Positions 1-13,766 of a stretch of DNA of 64,000 bases are shown one piece after another. Location: assembly GCA_013433145.1 (NCBI GenBank), contig CM024168.1, positions 12,346,184-12,410,183 of the forward strand, read 5' to 3'. A program made the position numbers and the translations under genes. Every line of letters begins with the position of its first letter. The stretch's first letter is position 1. This stretch comes from Ascaris suum. Taxonomy: Eukaryota; Nematoda; Chromadorea; Rhabditida; Ascarididae. The notes under the pieces were generated by a model. The model worked only from the letters and a program-made list of their open reading frames with translations. It was not told the DNA's origin and did not search any database.

Positions 1-2344
1 TGGCACACGATTCACACTTTCAACGATAATTTTAACTCATTTTGGGCTCCTCATGCAATGTTTTAAGGGGGCTTCACACCATGCAGTTTATTATTCCACT
101 TAACAATATGAGTAAAGCACAGTCCTCGTTTACGGTCATGACAGACGGCCACGGTGGCATTGACATGAGCAAACTTCTGGAAAAATCAAAAAATTTGAGT
201 TGCAAACCCCCATAGCTGAACGTTCCTCGCAGATCGATGTGATGCAATGATTCGAGTACCGCAGTATAATAGCTGCGAAGTCGCACTTCATCTGAATGGC
301 GTTTGGAGGTGCTCCATCTGATACGTGTCTTACCCGCTCGTCGAATATCCGCAAAGAAACCTTCAAATCACATCTGGACTAAAAGTGGATCTCTATACTT
401 ACATTTCACCCGCTATCCATCTCTCTAGTGGAAAACTATCCCGCCTTTGAGGGTGAGCATTATGTGCCTTGGAAACGATAGAGAGAGTTGAAAGGAGGGT
501 TACAGGACGTTATTCTTGTCTTATGAGGGTAGACCCGACTTCCTATTTGTATTCCGTTCGAATTTCGCTCCCAACTAGCTCAGATCTGATAATTTTCGAT
601 TTCCGCCTCAGAAATTTCCAAACGCTGGTTTTCTCGACTGCTTCCTCATGCTAATCTCAATGAGCAACAACAGACAACAACCTCCGAAAACAATTTAAGA
701 ACATGAAGTCTTACAATAATCTGATGGGCAACGATGAGTGATCGGATTTCAATGAGCGACACGGCTTTTCTCTTTGGCGGAGCATTACACTGTGCCAGTG
801 CAGCCAGAAGGGGGCAGCCGTCGCCAACATGCTGTTCACCGCACAACCATGATGGTTTCGCACCTCAACTTTCCACATATTCGGAATGAACCCGAAAATA
901 TTCATGCATTTTCTCACAGCACAGGTGAAGCAAACAATTACCGACAAAACTCATTTGTAAACAGTCACGATGATAAGATGAATGTTGTGAGTTCAAATTC
1001 ACCCCGCGAAGCAACGCTTTTAAAATGTCCGAGTAAGAGTGGGTTTGTTAAGCACCGGGAACTAGGCCACTAAAGAATTGGTCAATTTCCGTGCAAGGGA
1101 GCCAAACTTTTCAAGAATCAGAAAAAACCCCTTTCAAATTAACAAGTGACATTATGAAGGCTGATACAAAGCGCGTTTCTGCATTCACGTACAATCGAGA
1201 TATCATATCGAGAAATGAATCACTTTTGATGCAAATTCGTTGAACAAATGCAACGCTCACTTCAACTCGATAAAAGTTATTTTATCACAGCGACTGTGAT
1301 GAAATGACACTCAGCAGTGTGGCACTAAATCATTGTAGTTTCACTGTGTCGATGCAACACTGTGAACAACTCAACAAATTCTGCTCTATATTGGCTTCAA
1401 GACGACGAGCTAGACTTGAACTCGAATCACTTGATGCTCTTTCTGCGTTGAATATTACCTAATCTCATGCAGACCTGTCGAGAGCTGCTCAGAAATAGCA
1501 CTGCCACAAGCAAGCATACCAATTTAATCGCATCATCAAGAATCCTAAGGGCAAAATTGTACGAGCAAATGTGCCACTGTTTTTCACATTGTATAATGAA
1601 TTCAACTGCGCGATAAAAATGAAAAAAAACATGCCGAGACCGCAAGCACGATCTGCTTTCGTGCAATTCTATTCACAGGACCAACTGCTAGCACAAAGTG
1701 ATAATAAATAATGAAATAAATAAAACACAGCATTCAAAATTCAGCCCAATATCTGAGCAATTCGTGTTTTTCGATTCGATTCGCTCAAAATATTAGTTAA
1801 TTTTAAAACGCATCTGAGAGTCAGCAAGCCGTCAAACTTTGTAGATTCAACTACACTGGCTATTAAGCTCTAGCTAGCCGAGAGACGGATAAATATACGT
1901 CCGAAGTGACAAAACTTTACGAAAAGGTGCTTATTTTTATTTCAATCAATAGAGCATTCATTACGAATAGATGTCTCTTCATATCGCTTCCATCTGCCCT
2001 GACCCAATGCCTCTCTGATCCAGCTGGTTCCTGTGGTCTTCAGGCCGGCCCCTGCTTCTTGCAGGTCGGTCGCGTAAAGGTTAGGGCTTAGGCTCGTCTT
2101 CTGCCCGTCGGATGCTGACGAGCCGATCTACCGTTGTTCCTCGTAAGGCTGTTGGGACTTATTCCGCCCCCTCGTCCCGATGAGGGTGCTGGGCGCTGTG
2201 GTTCGGTTGGGCGGAGCCGAAAAGTCTGGTCAGAGCTTAACTGCAACCGACCGCGCGGTAGATAATGGATAACGATGAACGAAGAGGTGCTTAAATGCAT
2301 AAAAAGAACAAGCAGAGGAGATATTTTTAAGAAAGAAGACTCAC
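1..2344 (-). other. 3' flank of TRAPPC10 exons, unresolved
   Basis: The TRAPPC10 reading on the minus strand ends at an AAA|GTGAGT donor after 2345, so later exons should lie here or beyond the left edge. I could not place them securely. A frame near 1630-1530 (minus) reads ...QWHICSYNFALRILDDA and resembles the PWEVAQRALELL helix of the family, but its splice sites are weak. Short open blocks at 334-378 and 208-291 (minus) are bounded by AG and GT, but one implied intron would be only 31 nt. Part of the stretch is the GC-rich patch described separately. Confidence 0.4.
1985..2270 (-). repeat. GC-rich patch, possible retrotransposon tail
   Basis: This block is clearly more GC-rich than the AT-rich sequence around it. 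On the minus strand one frame reads GLKTTGTSWIREALGQGRWK. That is like the basic W-containing C-terminal tail of RTE-type reverse transcriptases, where a TSW block is followed by an RxxW block. No catalytic motif is present. It lies in the presumed intron after the fourth TRAPPC10 exon. It could instead be a different repeat or an undetected exon. Confidence 0.3.
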
Positions 2345-5300
2345 TTTCCTTTGAAAAATGGTCAACAATAAGCGATAATAGCGCATCGAGTTCATCATAC
2401 TTTGCCAAAACGTGTTCCAGCACTCCGAGAGTGTTATACAACCGGGACATCTCCATCTGAAAGCGTCACTTATAACCGGATGTTGTATTCAACCGAGACA
2501 TTTCCATTCGAAAGCAGCAATTATGAGGGCATCTTTTATAACATCGACATGTCGAAATGAGGTAAAATTGATAAGAAATATCGTAAATGCGATGCTATTT
2601 CATCCAAAATACCCAATGAATCTGCTAAATTTCTCAAGTGATAGAAATTCAGCCAAGTAATTAACCCAATTCCGCAATCGGCAACTGGTCTAAAATTGAA
2701 CTGGATCACATTCCATGCACAGAATGCATTAAATTCCGCGCCCGAACGAACCCAACAATCACAACTGACTTCAAGGTCAAACTCGGAGCAACGTTCTGCT
2801 GATCGATCCACAGGGACACATTCAGCACAATCACATTTCATCAATATCAAATGTTCTCATAAATAAGCGCGTTTCTTCGTTCCATTTGAGAGGTGAAGTA
2901 CGGCAGACCGAAACAGATTCTGAGAGTTCGACCACATATAATAACCATCACCTCCTTCACGACCAGACACATCCCACTTCAATTCACCTTTCAACCGACC
3001 CTCTAATCTCAACTCATCAAACAAGAAGTTCGAAAAGGTTTTTAAAACAAGACTTTTTGTGTGGCTGCCCTCCTTCCCTCTCTAAATCGGTCCCTTCTTC
3101 GTTGTGATTACCCCACTGTATCGCCCTATTTGTCATCATCCTCCCGCACCAAACCAGTCAAAGGCATCGTTGAAAGAACACTGAATGACGAACACTTTAC
3201 ACTAAAACATCCTGTTGGATGTGCCGTTCAATGCTTCACATGCTCAAACCACATTCCATACAGTTCAATTCGAACTATATGCAAAAACTTTTGCAAATAA
3301 GGTTTAAAAAAGGACATTTACATCGTAATGTCTCCAGGAAGGGATGAGGGAATTAAGACGGTTACACCGATACTCCATCTCAAAGAAGGTGGATAAGAAT
3401 GAGCAAGAAAGTGATCGAATCTTTCAGCTGGACCTGTAGTTGATCGTTTCCCCTCGCGCACAGCAATCAACTTAAATAATAAAAGAATGTGAAAACAATG
3501 TTTGGAATGAACGTTTGTGACTCAAGTGACCAGTCGAATAAGTGGAAAATCATAGAGATGGAGAGAGAGGAGAAACGGCAATGAATCGCCTAAGATCGAC
3601 GATGCAAGGGCAAGAAAAAAGGTGATGGGACCAATAAAATCCCAATCTTACATTATATCTTGCCGTGATTAGTCACATATAAATGAAGAAAAACCTGGTA
3701 TTCGCAGTATGCGATGAAGTTGAAATCGCTATTTTTGTAATCCTCTTTCAGCACTGAGAGGTAACTCTCTTCATGGCCAACAAAAGTATCCAACGATGAA
3801 AGCAAATACGACTGCATCAACAGCTGCAGACCGTTCATGCACTGGCTCGATCCTTCGTGAACCTCCACCACTCTGAATAAATTTAGTATCAGTTAATGCA
3901 AATATTTTTCGCCTCATCTTCGCGTCCCAGCCACGCCGTCACATCCTATATCCTTGTTTGTCGTGGATGTAAGATTTAACCCTCTTCCTGTCACTATTTT
4001 ACTAGGCACACAGCACCACACATCGCTTCCGAGATTTATAAAGAAATCGAAATAATTTCAACGAACTTTTTGGCTGAAATTGTAGTTCAAGATGACAGAG
4101 AGAGAGGAGATATTGCATTTGGAATTGCTTCTCCACACAGCTGATATAAATGAAGCAGTTTTTTATTCACAGTCCTCGAATGGGCTTCGAATCACACTGC
4201 AGAAAGTATTTATGGATATATTCAAGTTGTGAAAACCGTATTACAATGATGTTTTTGCATCGCTAAATATGACTTAAACAGCCAGCAGAATCCATATAGT
4301 ATCATCCTCTTCATCATTCTGTTACGTACCGCCTTTTCAACATCCCTCGACTCCATCGTTAAGCAAGATTCATATCTACATAAGAGTTGATGTGCATTCA
4401 ACATATTCTACGAGTTATGGAGGTATGTATAGAGTGCATAACAATGCTTGGCATTTTGATGGTATAACGCCAGGTGAGAGCAGATAAATACAAAGAAATG
4501 TAAATAAATCAATGAAATAAAGGAAAAGAATGAGAGAATGAAGCAAGAAACCTGCTGGTGTGCTTAGCGAAATCGCTTTTGATACGTTCAAGAAGGGTCC
4601 CTCTGTTTTTCTTCTCACGTGCCTTAGTACTATCAAAAACAATAAGCCATTCTGTGCCATTCACTTGACTCACACTTGCAAACCATTCGCTTGCCTCATG
4701 ACGAGATCCTGTCCGATATTCGTCAACTGACTAAAATGATCACAATGTCCACACAAATGAAGTATCTGATCGTAGAAGATATTGCGAGGGGAAAGAAAGA
4801 TAAACGAGGAAAGAAGAATAACAAGAATATGACAAACAAAGATTTGTTCTTAATTTAAAAATGGACCAGCGCACCTGTGCGGCTACTGGGGTTCACAGTC
4901 ATACACATGATTCGGCATTCTTTTTTACCCCAATTTATTAACTGAAGGTAGCAACGCATAAAGGGGTTCCGTTGTTCTAGTTACTGCTGAAATCACTACC
5001 AAAGTAAAACACAGTACTGGCAACCGAGGAAACGACAGCCCAATGTCTATTTGTATCCACTTAGTAAACAACAATAAGTCTTCCAGCTATGCCCCATTCC
5101 CCTAACGTTATCATATACTTCAAAGAGTAACCTCAGAATCTCAGTTTAGCGTAAGCCATCAACAGGACAGTCATGTTTTAACGTTAAGAGCTTTATTGAA
5201 GACGAGGAATGCAGACGCCTTCAGACTATAATACGTGCAAGAGGAGTCTAAGAAAGCGATGCGATGTTGTGCAACCATTTCAGTATATTTTTTGCGTTTC

Positions 5301-6054
5301 ACAGAGGACCCTCTGAAAGCAAGATTGGGCTAAAACATTTGCTTTCATCGCCTTTAATTCTACAATTTTCTTGCAAGTACACTTCCTGTTTAAGGAAATA
5401 AGAAGAGTGCAACAGGGCGGGATGTGTGTAAAGGTATATCGATGTAGATACCGCCGGAAATGCTGAGGAATTGGTTGTAATATAAGAACATGTAAATGGA
5501 ACACTCTATTTCTAAGCCTCGACCTTTAGTCGCTGAGCTGAGCACGCCCCCGACGGGTAAACAAATGATGAGGATAGGGGTGAGGGGCGAAGAGGATATA
5601 TTCCTATATGAATCCGAATCTTCCATTAACCCCGCCTATTATGAGTTGTTCAAACTGATCTGTAAAAAATGCTGCATGACGTGTAACTAGTAATAGCTAG
5701 GCTATGCTACGAAGAGATTGGTTTGGCAAAACGTAAAATCAGTTAAGGTTGCCGCAGACAGCGTCGCATCCCATGTATCCCCATCAACCCCAATCCCCCA
5801 CATTCGCATCATTTACTTGATTTATGTCAACTGCCACCGTACTAAAATACAACGAATTGCATGAAGTGCAAAAAATATGCAAATATTTAGTGGCAATTTT
5901 TACCGAAGGTTTCATGAAGAAAAGATGAAGGAATGCATGCTGATCCCATTTGTGATGACCATTCTTCGATAGGTCGATTAGGAGATCAGGTGAGTAAGGT
6001 ACAAATCGAAGCATGAACTTCACATGCAACGGGAACGGAAATTGGCGTCCTTGT
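2345..6054 (-). CDS. TRAPPC10: TRAPPC10 (TRAPP II subunit), partial
   Basis: TRAPPC10/Trs130 is a large scaffold subunit of the TRAPP II tethering and GTPase-activating complex at the Golgi. Four minus-strand exons are read: 6054-5904, 4730-4552, 3872-3695 and 2456-2345. Their phases join without conflict (0, 2, 0, and 1 at the last donor), giving about 206 residues. Recognition rests on motifs in family order: LRFVPYSPDLL then AFLHLFF (human-like NFVQF...PFLHIYW), TEWLIVF then RIKSDFAKHTSR (DWLIV...KIRNDF), LQLLMQSYLLSSLDTF then FNFIAYCEYQ (LRTLLL...WSFCEYF), and LAKYDELDALLSLIVDHF (ALVQYDELDALFSQYVVNF). Acceptors are TTGCAG, TTTTAG, ATTCAG and TTTCAG. The family is about 1,200 residues, so this is only the N-terminal region. 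The first exon, expected above 6054, was not found, and the rest probably runs off the left edge. Confidence 0.8.
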
Positions 6055-9000
6055 CTGCAAATTATATAACAACAACATTTCAGTAACATTTGTAAATCGA
6101 TGATTTCTACGGGAAATATGGAAGCTTGCCCCTCCTCTCATTCGAAAGAATCGGCAGAGGGGAATCGGACGCTCCCGACGGCTTTTTTTAATAAAAAGAA
6201 TCTGCAAGAAAAAGCACAACCGCACTATTGGAGCTGCTTGTAATAGCAGTGGAAAGATCGGGAGTAAGCCGATGAAATACACCCAATAAGCAAGTGTGCA
6301 AAATTTCACAAGCAAGAGTGAGTTCTTTGCTTATAAAATAAACTGAGAACGAGCGTAACAATATTTCAATCCTTGAATTTGCGCTAAATGCGGGAAGGAG
6401 GGGATGGAGAGAGAGGGGGGTGGAAAGCGGTGGGAAGAGGGTCGTGGATGTTGGGAGTATCAATCACAAATACATCATCAATCACGAGAAGTGCTATTCC
6501 CAACTGCTGTGACTATCAAAACCAGCGTGATTTATGGGAAACGTTTCAAAAGTGCGATCCGTACTGCAGTAAGAAAATAGCAGTAACAATGCTGTTTTCC
6601 ACAAAGTGTTCAAACGACGAACAGAAAAAAAGACGACGCATCCGCACGTGGAAGATAAAAAAGCACTGCTGTGAAAAACACCCCACTTCCTTTGGCGATC
6701 TCAACAACTTCATTTTGTTTTCGCATATCTCCACGACGATCTAACATTCCACATCACTGCAACGCGCACAGCAATTCTCGTCGCATTTGTGATCGAATAA
6801 ATACTTGGGTTTCTTCCATTTCAAACTATACGTTAGCATAGATAGCAACTTGCTGTTACACACGTCTCCTTAAGCAGATCTGTCACGACTCTATAGAGCT
6901 TGTGTTTTTGTCCAGTGGGTCACAAAAACAGAAACAGCTGAAGACCTACTCTAACATTTATGGGGGATGCCTCTTCTTCAAAGCCTGAACCCAGGTTCGG
7001 TAAAAACGAGAACTTTTTCACCTGCGTCATGTCCGCCCTCAACCTGCTGCGAGGGTCACTGCCTAAGCTAGCTCAGTCTGGCTTTCATGAGTGCAAGTAG
7101 CAAGAAGCAATCCTGCTTCAAATTACTTGTCTGCCATGCAACACAAGCTTGCACTCATCGTGCCCAAGTTAAATTTGCAAACCTCTTCCAAGAAGCGACA
7201 TTCTGCTCGAAGAACGGTACCAATTTCGACTCGCAATATTTCAGCACATCTTCGCTTCCTTTGTCTGAAAACTGAGTTGAATTCATTAAACATAAAAAGT
7301 GATCCGATGAAAGCCAACTGGATGGAATTGCAGCTGCGCTCCGTTATATATCACAGAACGAAAACTTTATAGCGTCGAGAAGGTATCTCATTGAATGTAA
7401 CTAAAATAAACACCCTACTTTCTTGAGATTACATATTGCAGTAATCTACAAGACCATTTTACTTCATTCATTTCAAAGAAATGACTGTAATACGCCAAAA
7501 CTGTGAACATCGGTCACCGCAGTTGGGATTAAGCACATATGGAACGGCTAGGTTCATCCTTCCCACCCTCCCCTCCATGTCTGCATTTCCTTCAAATAGC
7601 ATACATGTGCATATCTACTGACGAAAATCACTTCCAGGTTCCCTTTCAGTTCGAAATCTCCCGTGCGCCCCTCTCCATTGCATCACCTTTTACTCATCTT
7701 CATAGTACATCAATTGTACGCATGAAAAGACAAATCTGGCAGACTGCACTGCCTCACGCTTCCATACTGCAGCACTCTCTAAGAGGTGTTCCCACATCAT
7801 ATAGATAAGTGGACTGCTGCTCCATGCCTAATATTGCTGCTGCACATTCCTTCGCTTTGCAAGTACACATGAGAGAATGCACAAAATCTTACCCAATTTC
7901 TCCTAAGAATGCCCCATTGACATGCAGCAAAACACTCTTAGCCTGCACCTCGGTCCTAGGCAGGTTATTACTTACTGTTGATCACCCTTTACCAGATAAT
8001 TGTTGTAACTGTGTCTACAGAACTGCTATAATTATGCTCACAAATAATTCCAAGGCGATATGATGCCCTTAAAGATGACTTTCCCCACCCGCACATAACC
8101 CATTTTTACTGACTGTGAATATAAAGGATAAAATTTTAGAGCGAGAAAATTCAAAACGCCTTTAATACCTACAAGAAATGAGAAGACGCTCGACGGGCGT
8201 TATATTCAACGCATGCGATAGATCCATTTCAACTGCTTGCTTTTTAATCGGCACAACTTGCCTCTTACATACCTCTCAACGGCTTCGATTACCTGCAGCA
8301 CGTGCAATAATTAAGAGAACATTTGCAGCGTCATCGCAAAGTACAGCGACAGTTTAACATCATTATCAAGTTTGCAGAACGGAAGCGGAACAATATCGCA
8401 TAGTACCATGTGGGTTTTCTCGACTGCAATCCAGAATGCTGCTCTTATATTTACAGCCTAACAAGCCGAACAAAACTAAGACCGGGTGCACCTCACCTCC
8501 ATATGCACATCGGTAAAACTCAGTGGCGTTTCCGGTCATGGCCTGGACGGATGCCTGGTTCAGGCGACGTCTGCTCTGAACAACAACAGCGTGCCCAAAC
8601 GGCAAATGTCAGTGAAGTGAAGACAGGCACATGTGCTCATCAATCAGACAAATGTTCAGCAGCATTTTCCCACACATCACATATCAAATACTTCTGAAAT
8701 AGCCAAAATAGAACACAATGTATTGCAACCATACAACTATCACGCCCCAAAGTAAGCTCCAATCGACGCTAGACTATGTTTGCCACCCCTTAAAGTTATA
8801 GAACACTCTCAAAGACTGCGTTTGCGGATATGCTCACTTCAAAATAAAACTGCAAATCATAGGTCTCATGCCTTCCTTATGTGCAGCACCTGCCCGTAGT
8901 GTAATGAGAATTCTTTTCGGGTCAACGGGACAACTTTTAATGGTAGAACCTTAATATGCGGTAGGGAATGCATCGAATTGCATGAAATAAGATACCCATT

Positions 9001-12000
9001 TCCCACCTTTCAAACTTCGAAGTGAAACTTGAATAGACCACCCCCCCCCCCCTCACCTCCCTCCTGTCCATACGAAGAGATATGCATAACCATTGCGAAC
9101 GACGAATCGAATCAGCCGTCGTTATGCGTCACAAGGGTACGCAGCATCACAGTAACCTGTAATTTATTGTGCAAAGGATGCTGTCAAATAGCTTGCAGAG
9201 TGTGCGCAGACTTAAATAGGCAAGCACGCGCAGGAGGGGACAGAGACATCGCTCATCTCACTGGAGAGGGACACAACTGTATTCATCCACCGATAAAGTC
9301 ATTGCACTAAATGTAACAGTATGTCGTGAGGCAGGAGAATTTGGAAGAAGAGACTGGGTGCATTTCAAAGAGCATTAAAAGCCCTCTCAAATTCAGTCAC
9401 CACCTAAGATAAGTACAGGGAATTTTTCGTACGTCGATTCCTGTTCTTTCCAGGTCGATCAGAAACCAAGCAAATGAGCAGCGCTTGCAGTTAGAAGTGA
9501 TGGCAATTGCTGTTAAAGAGTAGCATTATGTGTGCGCAATTCTGTGATTCTGAGGAGTACTAAGAGCGGAAAATTCTCGAAAGGAAGCACACTACCAATT
9601 CAATCAAGGACTGATGAAAAGCTTGTTTACGGTATTAGCCGTCCCGCAGTGCTCATCATTCAGGGAGTCAATTGGAAACGTTTTTTAACAGGAAATTATT
9701 GAGCATCTATCGCCGCTATAGTACTGAAGACTGTCGCAGATATCCTTATTTCGCATGGGAAAGACTTTTACAATGACAGGTAACATTGGTACTAGATGAC
9801 ACGCAGCTGATTTCGGTCTTTCAGCGCATCCGCGAGGTGCATCCAGGGATGGAACATCATCACCAGAAAATCCCATCGCTTCTCAGTGCGTTCACTTCTT
9901 GAAGAAGACTGAGACATGAACAGGTATCTCTTTAAATATTACGGGTTAATTTAGTACTTCAGGGGAACTTCCAAATGATGTGTTGAAACAGGGCAAGTAC
10001 CACCACATTCTGTAAAAATTTACCACATTCGACAGGCGAGATCATTAACAAGTGTGGGTAGAGATTCGAGAGGTTTTCAGGACAACGACCACACCTATCA
10101 TAGTAGACGGAAGGCTGCAATGGAAATGTGCTGTAAGGCTACGAGCTGTGGATACTCGGCGCTGGGAAGATCACATCATCTGAATGACTGCAGCGCTCTG
10201 CTTTAAGATGAACGTGTTGACTGCAAGCGATTGAGTGTAACGAGGAACTGTCGTTCAGTGACGGTATGCGGCGCGGTAGGTTATAGGCTTTAAATTCGTT
10301 TCCTTGCCATCTCGTCAAACAGAGACGAGGCGTCTCTCATTTCACACAAGGCTCTCAACTTCGATATCACCAAACTCACAAAGGCTGAAGCAAGACGGCG
10401 AATCACGTCTCTCATGTTCCCACTTCAAGCATCACCGTGAATCTTCAAAGCACGATTCATTGCAAATTCGGTTATAGTATTATAGTTGCCACTGCTTATG
10501 TAGCTCTTTTCGACATCACCATTATCATTGCTAGAATTCCACAAGTTTGCTTCACCTCTCTGGTGCAGACTGACAAATTCGCTGCGAAACGACATCGGTT
10601 GTCACCTCGAGCCAGCACTGCCGCTTCAATAATTCTATCTTATCGAGTTCCAGCACCAAGTGTCACCAATGCATCTCGAGACTGCTTTTTCTGTACTCCT
10701 TTAAAATCTTGAAAGTGCACAACCATGCTCGCCCCTTTAGTCCAAAACGGCTTGGAAAGAGTTCAGTCACACATCAAGGACCTAACTCTAAAGGCTTCCA
10801 TCCCGTGATTTTGTCCCCAGCGTAGAGTTGCTCGGCTTATTGTACAAAGAGCGACTGCCATACGAGTTTCACCTGTCGTACCATAAATGATGATAATGTC
10901 ACTCCAAGCGATGCCATAAGTTGCAGCAATTGTGTTGTGACCGATTTGCTTTCCTTCCGTCGATTTCTGCCGTAACTGTTAACTTCATCCTTACACTACT
11001 TCCTCGCGGTCACCCAGTTGTGTATTGCGATTTGTTACGCCTTTGTTCCGTGAAGTTTTTTATATTTCCATTGCTTCTTTTACCAACATATTTTCTTACC
11101 TTTTTATCTTATGTGGCCCCAAGCTCAGCACCATATTTAGGGGACAGTGCGAATCATGTCAATTACACGTCATAAAGGAAACTGTTGTTACAGAAAACTT
11201 TCTATTCTTATCTCAGGTCATGAACGATTGTCGTGGGGTTTCTAATGCTCCTTAAAGTATGTCTGGCTTCTCTCCTCAACTCTTGCTTCCTCACAATATA
11301 CTGCCAGATTTACTGCAATGATTTCATTATCGAACTGATACAACCGTGTCGTTCGCTAATGACAGCACCGTCCCTCTCTATCTCTCGTCTGCGCGTACGC
11401 TTGTGGCAAAGTGCACCAACTGTTAGGAGTCGACGGTTGAGTTGTAATCGCCATCGTCTAACTTGCTGGATGAGTGCAGAAGTTGGAATTCGAGGGGGAT
11501 TACGGGTTCTTATGAATTTTTCTTCGTGAATGGTGATGTGGTGATGCTGTGCATATGCGTACATGTGGGTGGTCTTTTTTCATGCAGTGATTTAGAGATG
11601 CGTCTAACCAAAATTTGGTGGCTGACGCATAGAGCAGGTAAGTTTTTTTGCGTGCAATTTGCAGCAAGTTCGATTCTAACGACACCCTGACTGAAGTGCA
11701 AAACAACATTCCAAAACGTTTCTAGGAGAGATAAAACCGCACATGCATTATTGTTTGCATGTTACTAATGGTTAATAACACACGAACTTATTAGTGAGAT
11801 GAGTGAAATTGAAAGAGCGTATATTGTGCTACTTGAATTTAAAAATATGCAGGAGGGAAGAGGCGGACTGATTGAGGAACGTTTCGCAACGACGAGCCTT
11901 ATTAATCGTTCAGCGATTACACCTATTCAGAATTTCTGTCTTGTCCTCTTTTTTGTGATGCATTTAATTCTCAGAAATGTATCTCCGATTTTTAGTTCGT

Positions 12001-13678
12001 ACTCGGTTATTCAAGTCGTGGTCATCTTCGGTGTTTTAATTCTACTTATAAATTCAAGTCGCTGTTGTTCATGCAGTGCCTTTTCCCTCCCAACATTAAA
12101 TTGGCAAATTATGGGCGTTTCATAAGAAGCTGATTCACAGAACCTTATTCACCAGCATTTCAGTCAACATTGCGATGGAATCCAGCAGATAGAATTTATG
12201 CCCTCTGCATAACGTGCATCATTTCAAACGCACTAAAATACAGAAGTGGGGTTCGACGCTGGCTCACTGCGGAAACATTTCCACAGAATTACTCTTCGGA
12301 AATATTGTTTATTCGATCGTAGAACGTTGATGTCATACCAAATCGATTTCACGGAGTCGCTAAAATAGGCCGCGCTGTTTGCTTGTGATGATGAGATCAT
12401 CGAGGTGAACATTAAAATTCGCGAGGGGTCGCCTCCAGGCGCGATTTTAACTATGGAAATGACGAAAAAATCTGTGAAATTTTCAAATTTTAACCTCGCA
12501 GATGGAGCCAACAGTTGTGATTTTCCGCAGTGACGTGACTGTAGAAGAGCTTACACGGGCAAGTTCAGCGCACAAAAGAACGGCAATAAGTTTTGAATTT
12601 CTAATTCAACGTGCCGATGCCAGCAATGAATTCAACTCCCATTTCTCTTTGGGAAGCCTTCGCCATGATGAAATATACTGGCGGTCTGAGTGTAGCGTTT
12701 GTGCGGGCGAGGTCGGAATTTTTGGGGTTTAGAGACGTTTTTGCTAAAAAGCATTAGCTGATGAAGGTTCGCATTCCATTTTCGTTATCCCAGTGATTTC
12801 ATAACTGCAAACGAAATGTTTCGCATCCCCATTCACTAAGGCGAACAAAACGAGCTTCGCTGGTGATTGAACGCATTCAGCGATATCGCTGCCACTATTC
12901 ACGGCGTCATCTTTGAAATGTCGGTGCAATACAGAGAGTCTTCACAGTATTTGCGAGTTCACTGCAGACTTTTTTTTGTTTTTCGTAAAGCTTTTTCATA
13001 GTGGATGTGCATGACTACTCTCCAGTCCAAAAAAAAGTCATTGTTTTGGTTTTTTATTTTATTTGCGGGACCTCGCTGACCTCACAGGTTGCTATGCAAG
13101 GGCTCTTATTATGCCGGTCATCTTGGCACCCTTATGGTGAGAATGCTGCATGAGAAAATATAGCTAGCCCAGTTCGACCGTGGAGGTTAAGAGCTCAAAA
13201 AGGGGGGGAGGGGAGGAATGATGATCTTATCGGGACTGTAACTTGTCGAGGTACATAGCCCGACCTGCAATAATGTTTCCTATCTCTAGCTGTTTTGACC
13301 ATATTTTTTCGTGGTTGACAACTTGGGACGAGGGTCTTGCTTTTGACAAATGCACTTTCTCCCACGCTTGAATCCTGTAGTTGGTTCTCGGATACGTTAA
13401 GATAACATTTATTACCAGGGGAGAAGTGAAAAATACGGAGGAGGGGAGGGTGTAGATTCGAACTGAAAATTTTCCTTATCGGTCGTGCGCATGGGCTGTC
13501 TTGTATCACAGCCTCACGCTTCGATTCTTTCCTTTGAGCCCTTTCGTGTCACTAAGCGTTATAAGTCAGTGAATCATTGAGCGCTATACCTGAAAGCAGA
13601 GGTGCAGAGGCGGGTAAGTGCTGTCGCAGGGATAGTGAAAGATTGGAGTTCGGTCTCCGTTGCTCCACAGTTTTCTTT
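6055..13678. other. No gene supported
   Basis: I see no chain of exons that I can defend in this 7.6 kb. Open frames are short and occur on both strands. A block at 8494-8572 (minus) has a good TTGTTCAG acceptor, a GTGAGG donor and an open frame (RRRLNQASVQAMTG). It could be an isolated exon or the missing 5' part of TRAPPC10, but nothing links to it. A run of 12 C lies at 9041-9052. The segments near 8.5, 10.5 and 11.4 kb are somewhat GC-richer. Confidence 0.45.
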
Positions 13679-13701
13679 CTTATCGTACCAACTTCTGAAC
13701 C

Positions 13702-13766
13702 CTGATATAAGCCACACCTAAAACACGGCTACGGTTCAAAACTGTTTCAGGTGGGGCTTATACCAG
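13702..13766. repeat. Inverted repeat upstream of translin
   Basis: Arms 13702-13724 and 13744-13766 are reverse complements with 20 of 23 positions matching, around a 19-nt loop. The core is TATAAGCCACACCT against AGGTGGGGCTTATA. Partial complementarity continues outward for about ten more bases. The whole is bracketed by the direct repeat CTTATCGTACCAA at 13679-13691 and 13776-13788. This could be a small MITE with its target duplication, or a structured promoter or leader element. The right arm contains a CTGTTTCAG splice-acceptor-like sequence ending at 13750. Confidence 0.75.

Noticed and set aside
80..378. Three short minus-strand blocks bounded by AG/GT looked like 3' exons of TRAPPC10.
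   Set aside because: One implied intron is 31 nt, too short, and the peptides do not align with a family segment I can name.
5784..6089. PYSPDL in a minus frame suggested a mariner transposase (YSPDLAP motif).
   Set aside because: The neighbouring residues do not fit a transposase, while the whole block fits the TRAPPC10 N-terminal exon with correct splice phases.
6723..6760. A minus frame starting MWNVRS resembled the start of a LINE endonuclease.
   Set aside because: Only four residues agree, and no endonuclease motifs follow in any frame.
12330..12540. A plus frame (AALFACDDEIIEVNIKIREG) recalled the C-terminal half of RAD9.
   Set aside because: The frame is interrupted by a TAG, the match is short and loose, no other RAD9 segment was found, and the antisense strand is open too.
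13430..13500. A TTCGAATC sequence with a GATAAGG stretch on minus looked like a tRNA 3' half.
   Set aside because: The T-stem does not pair and no acceptor stem or D-arm can be drawn; at most a very old tRNA-derived repeat.
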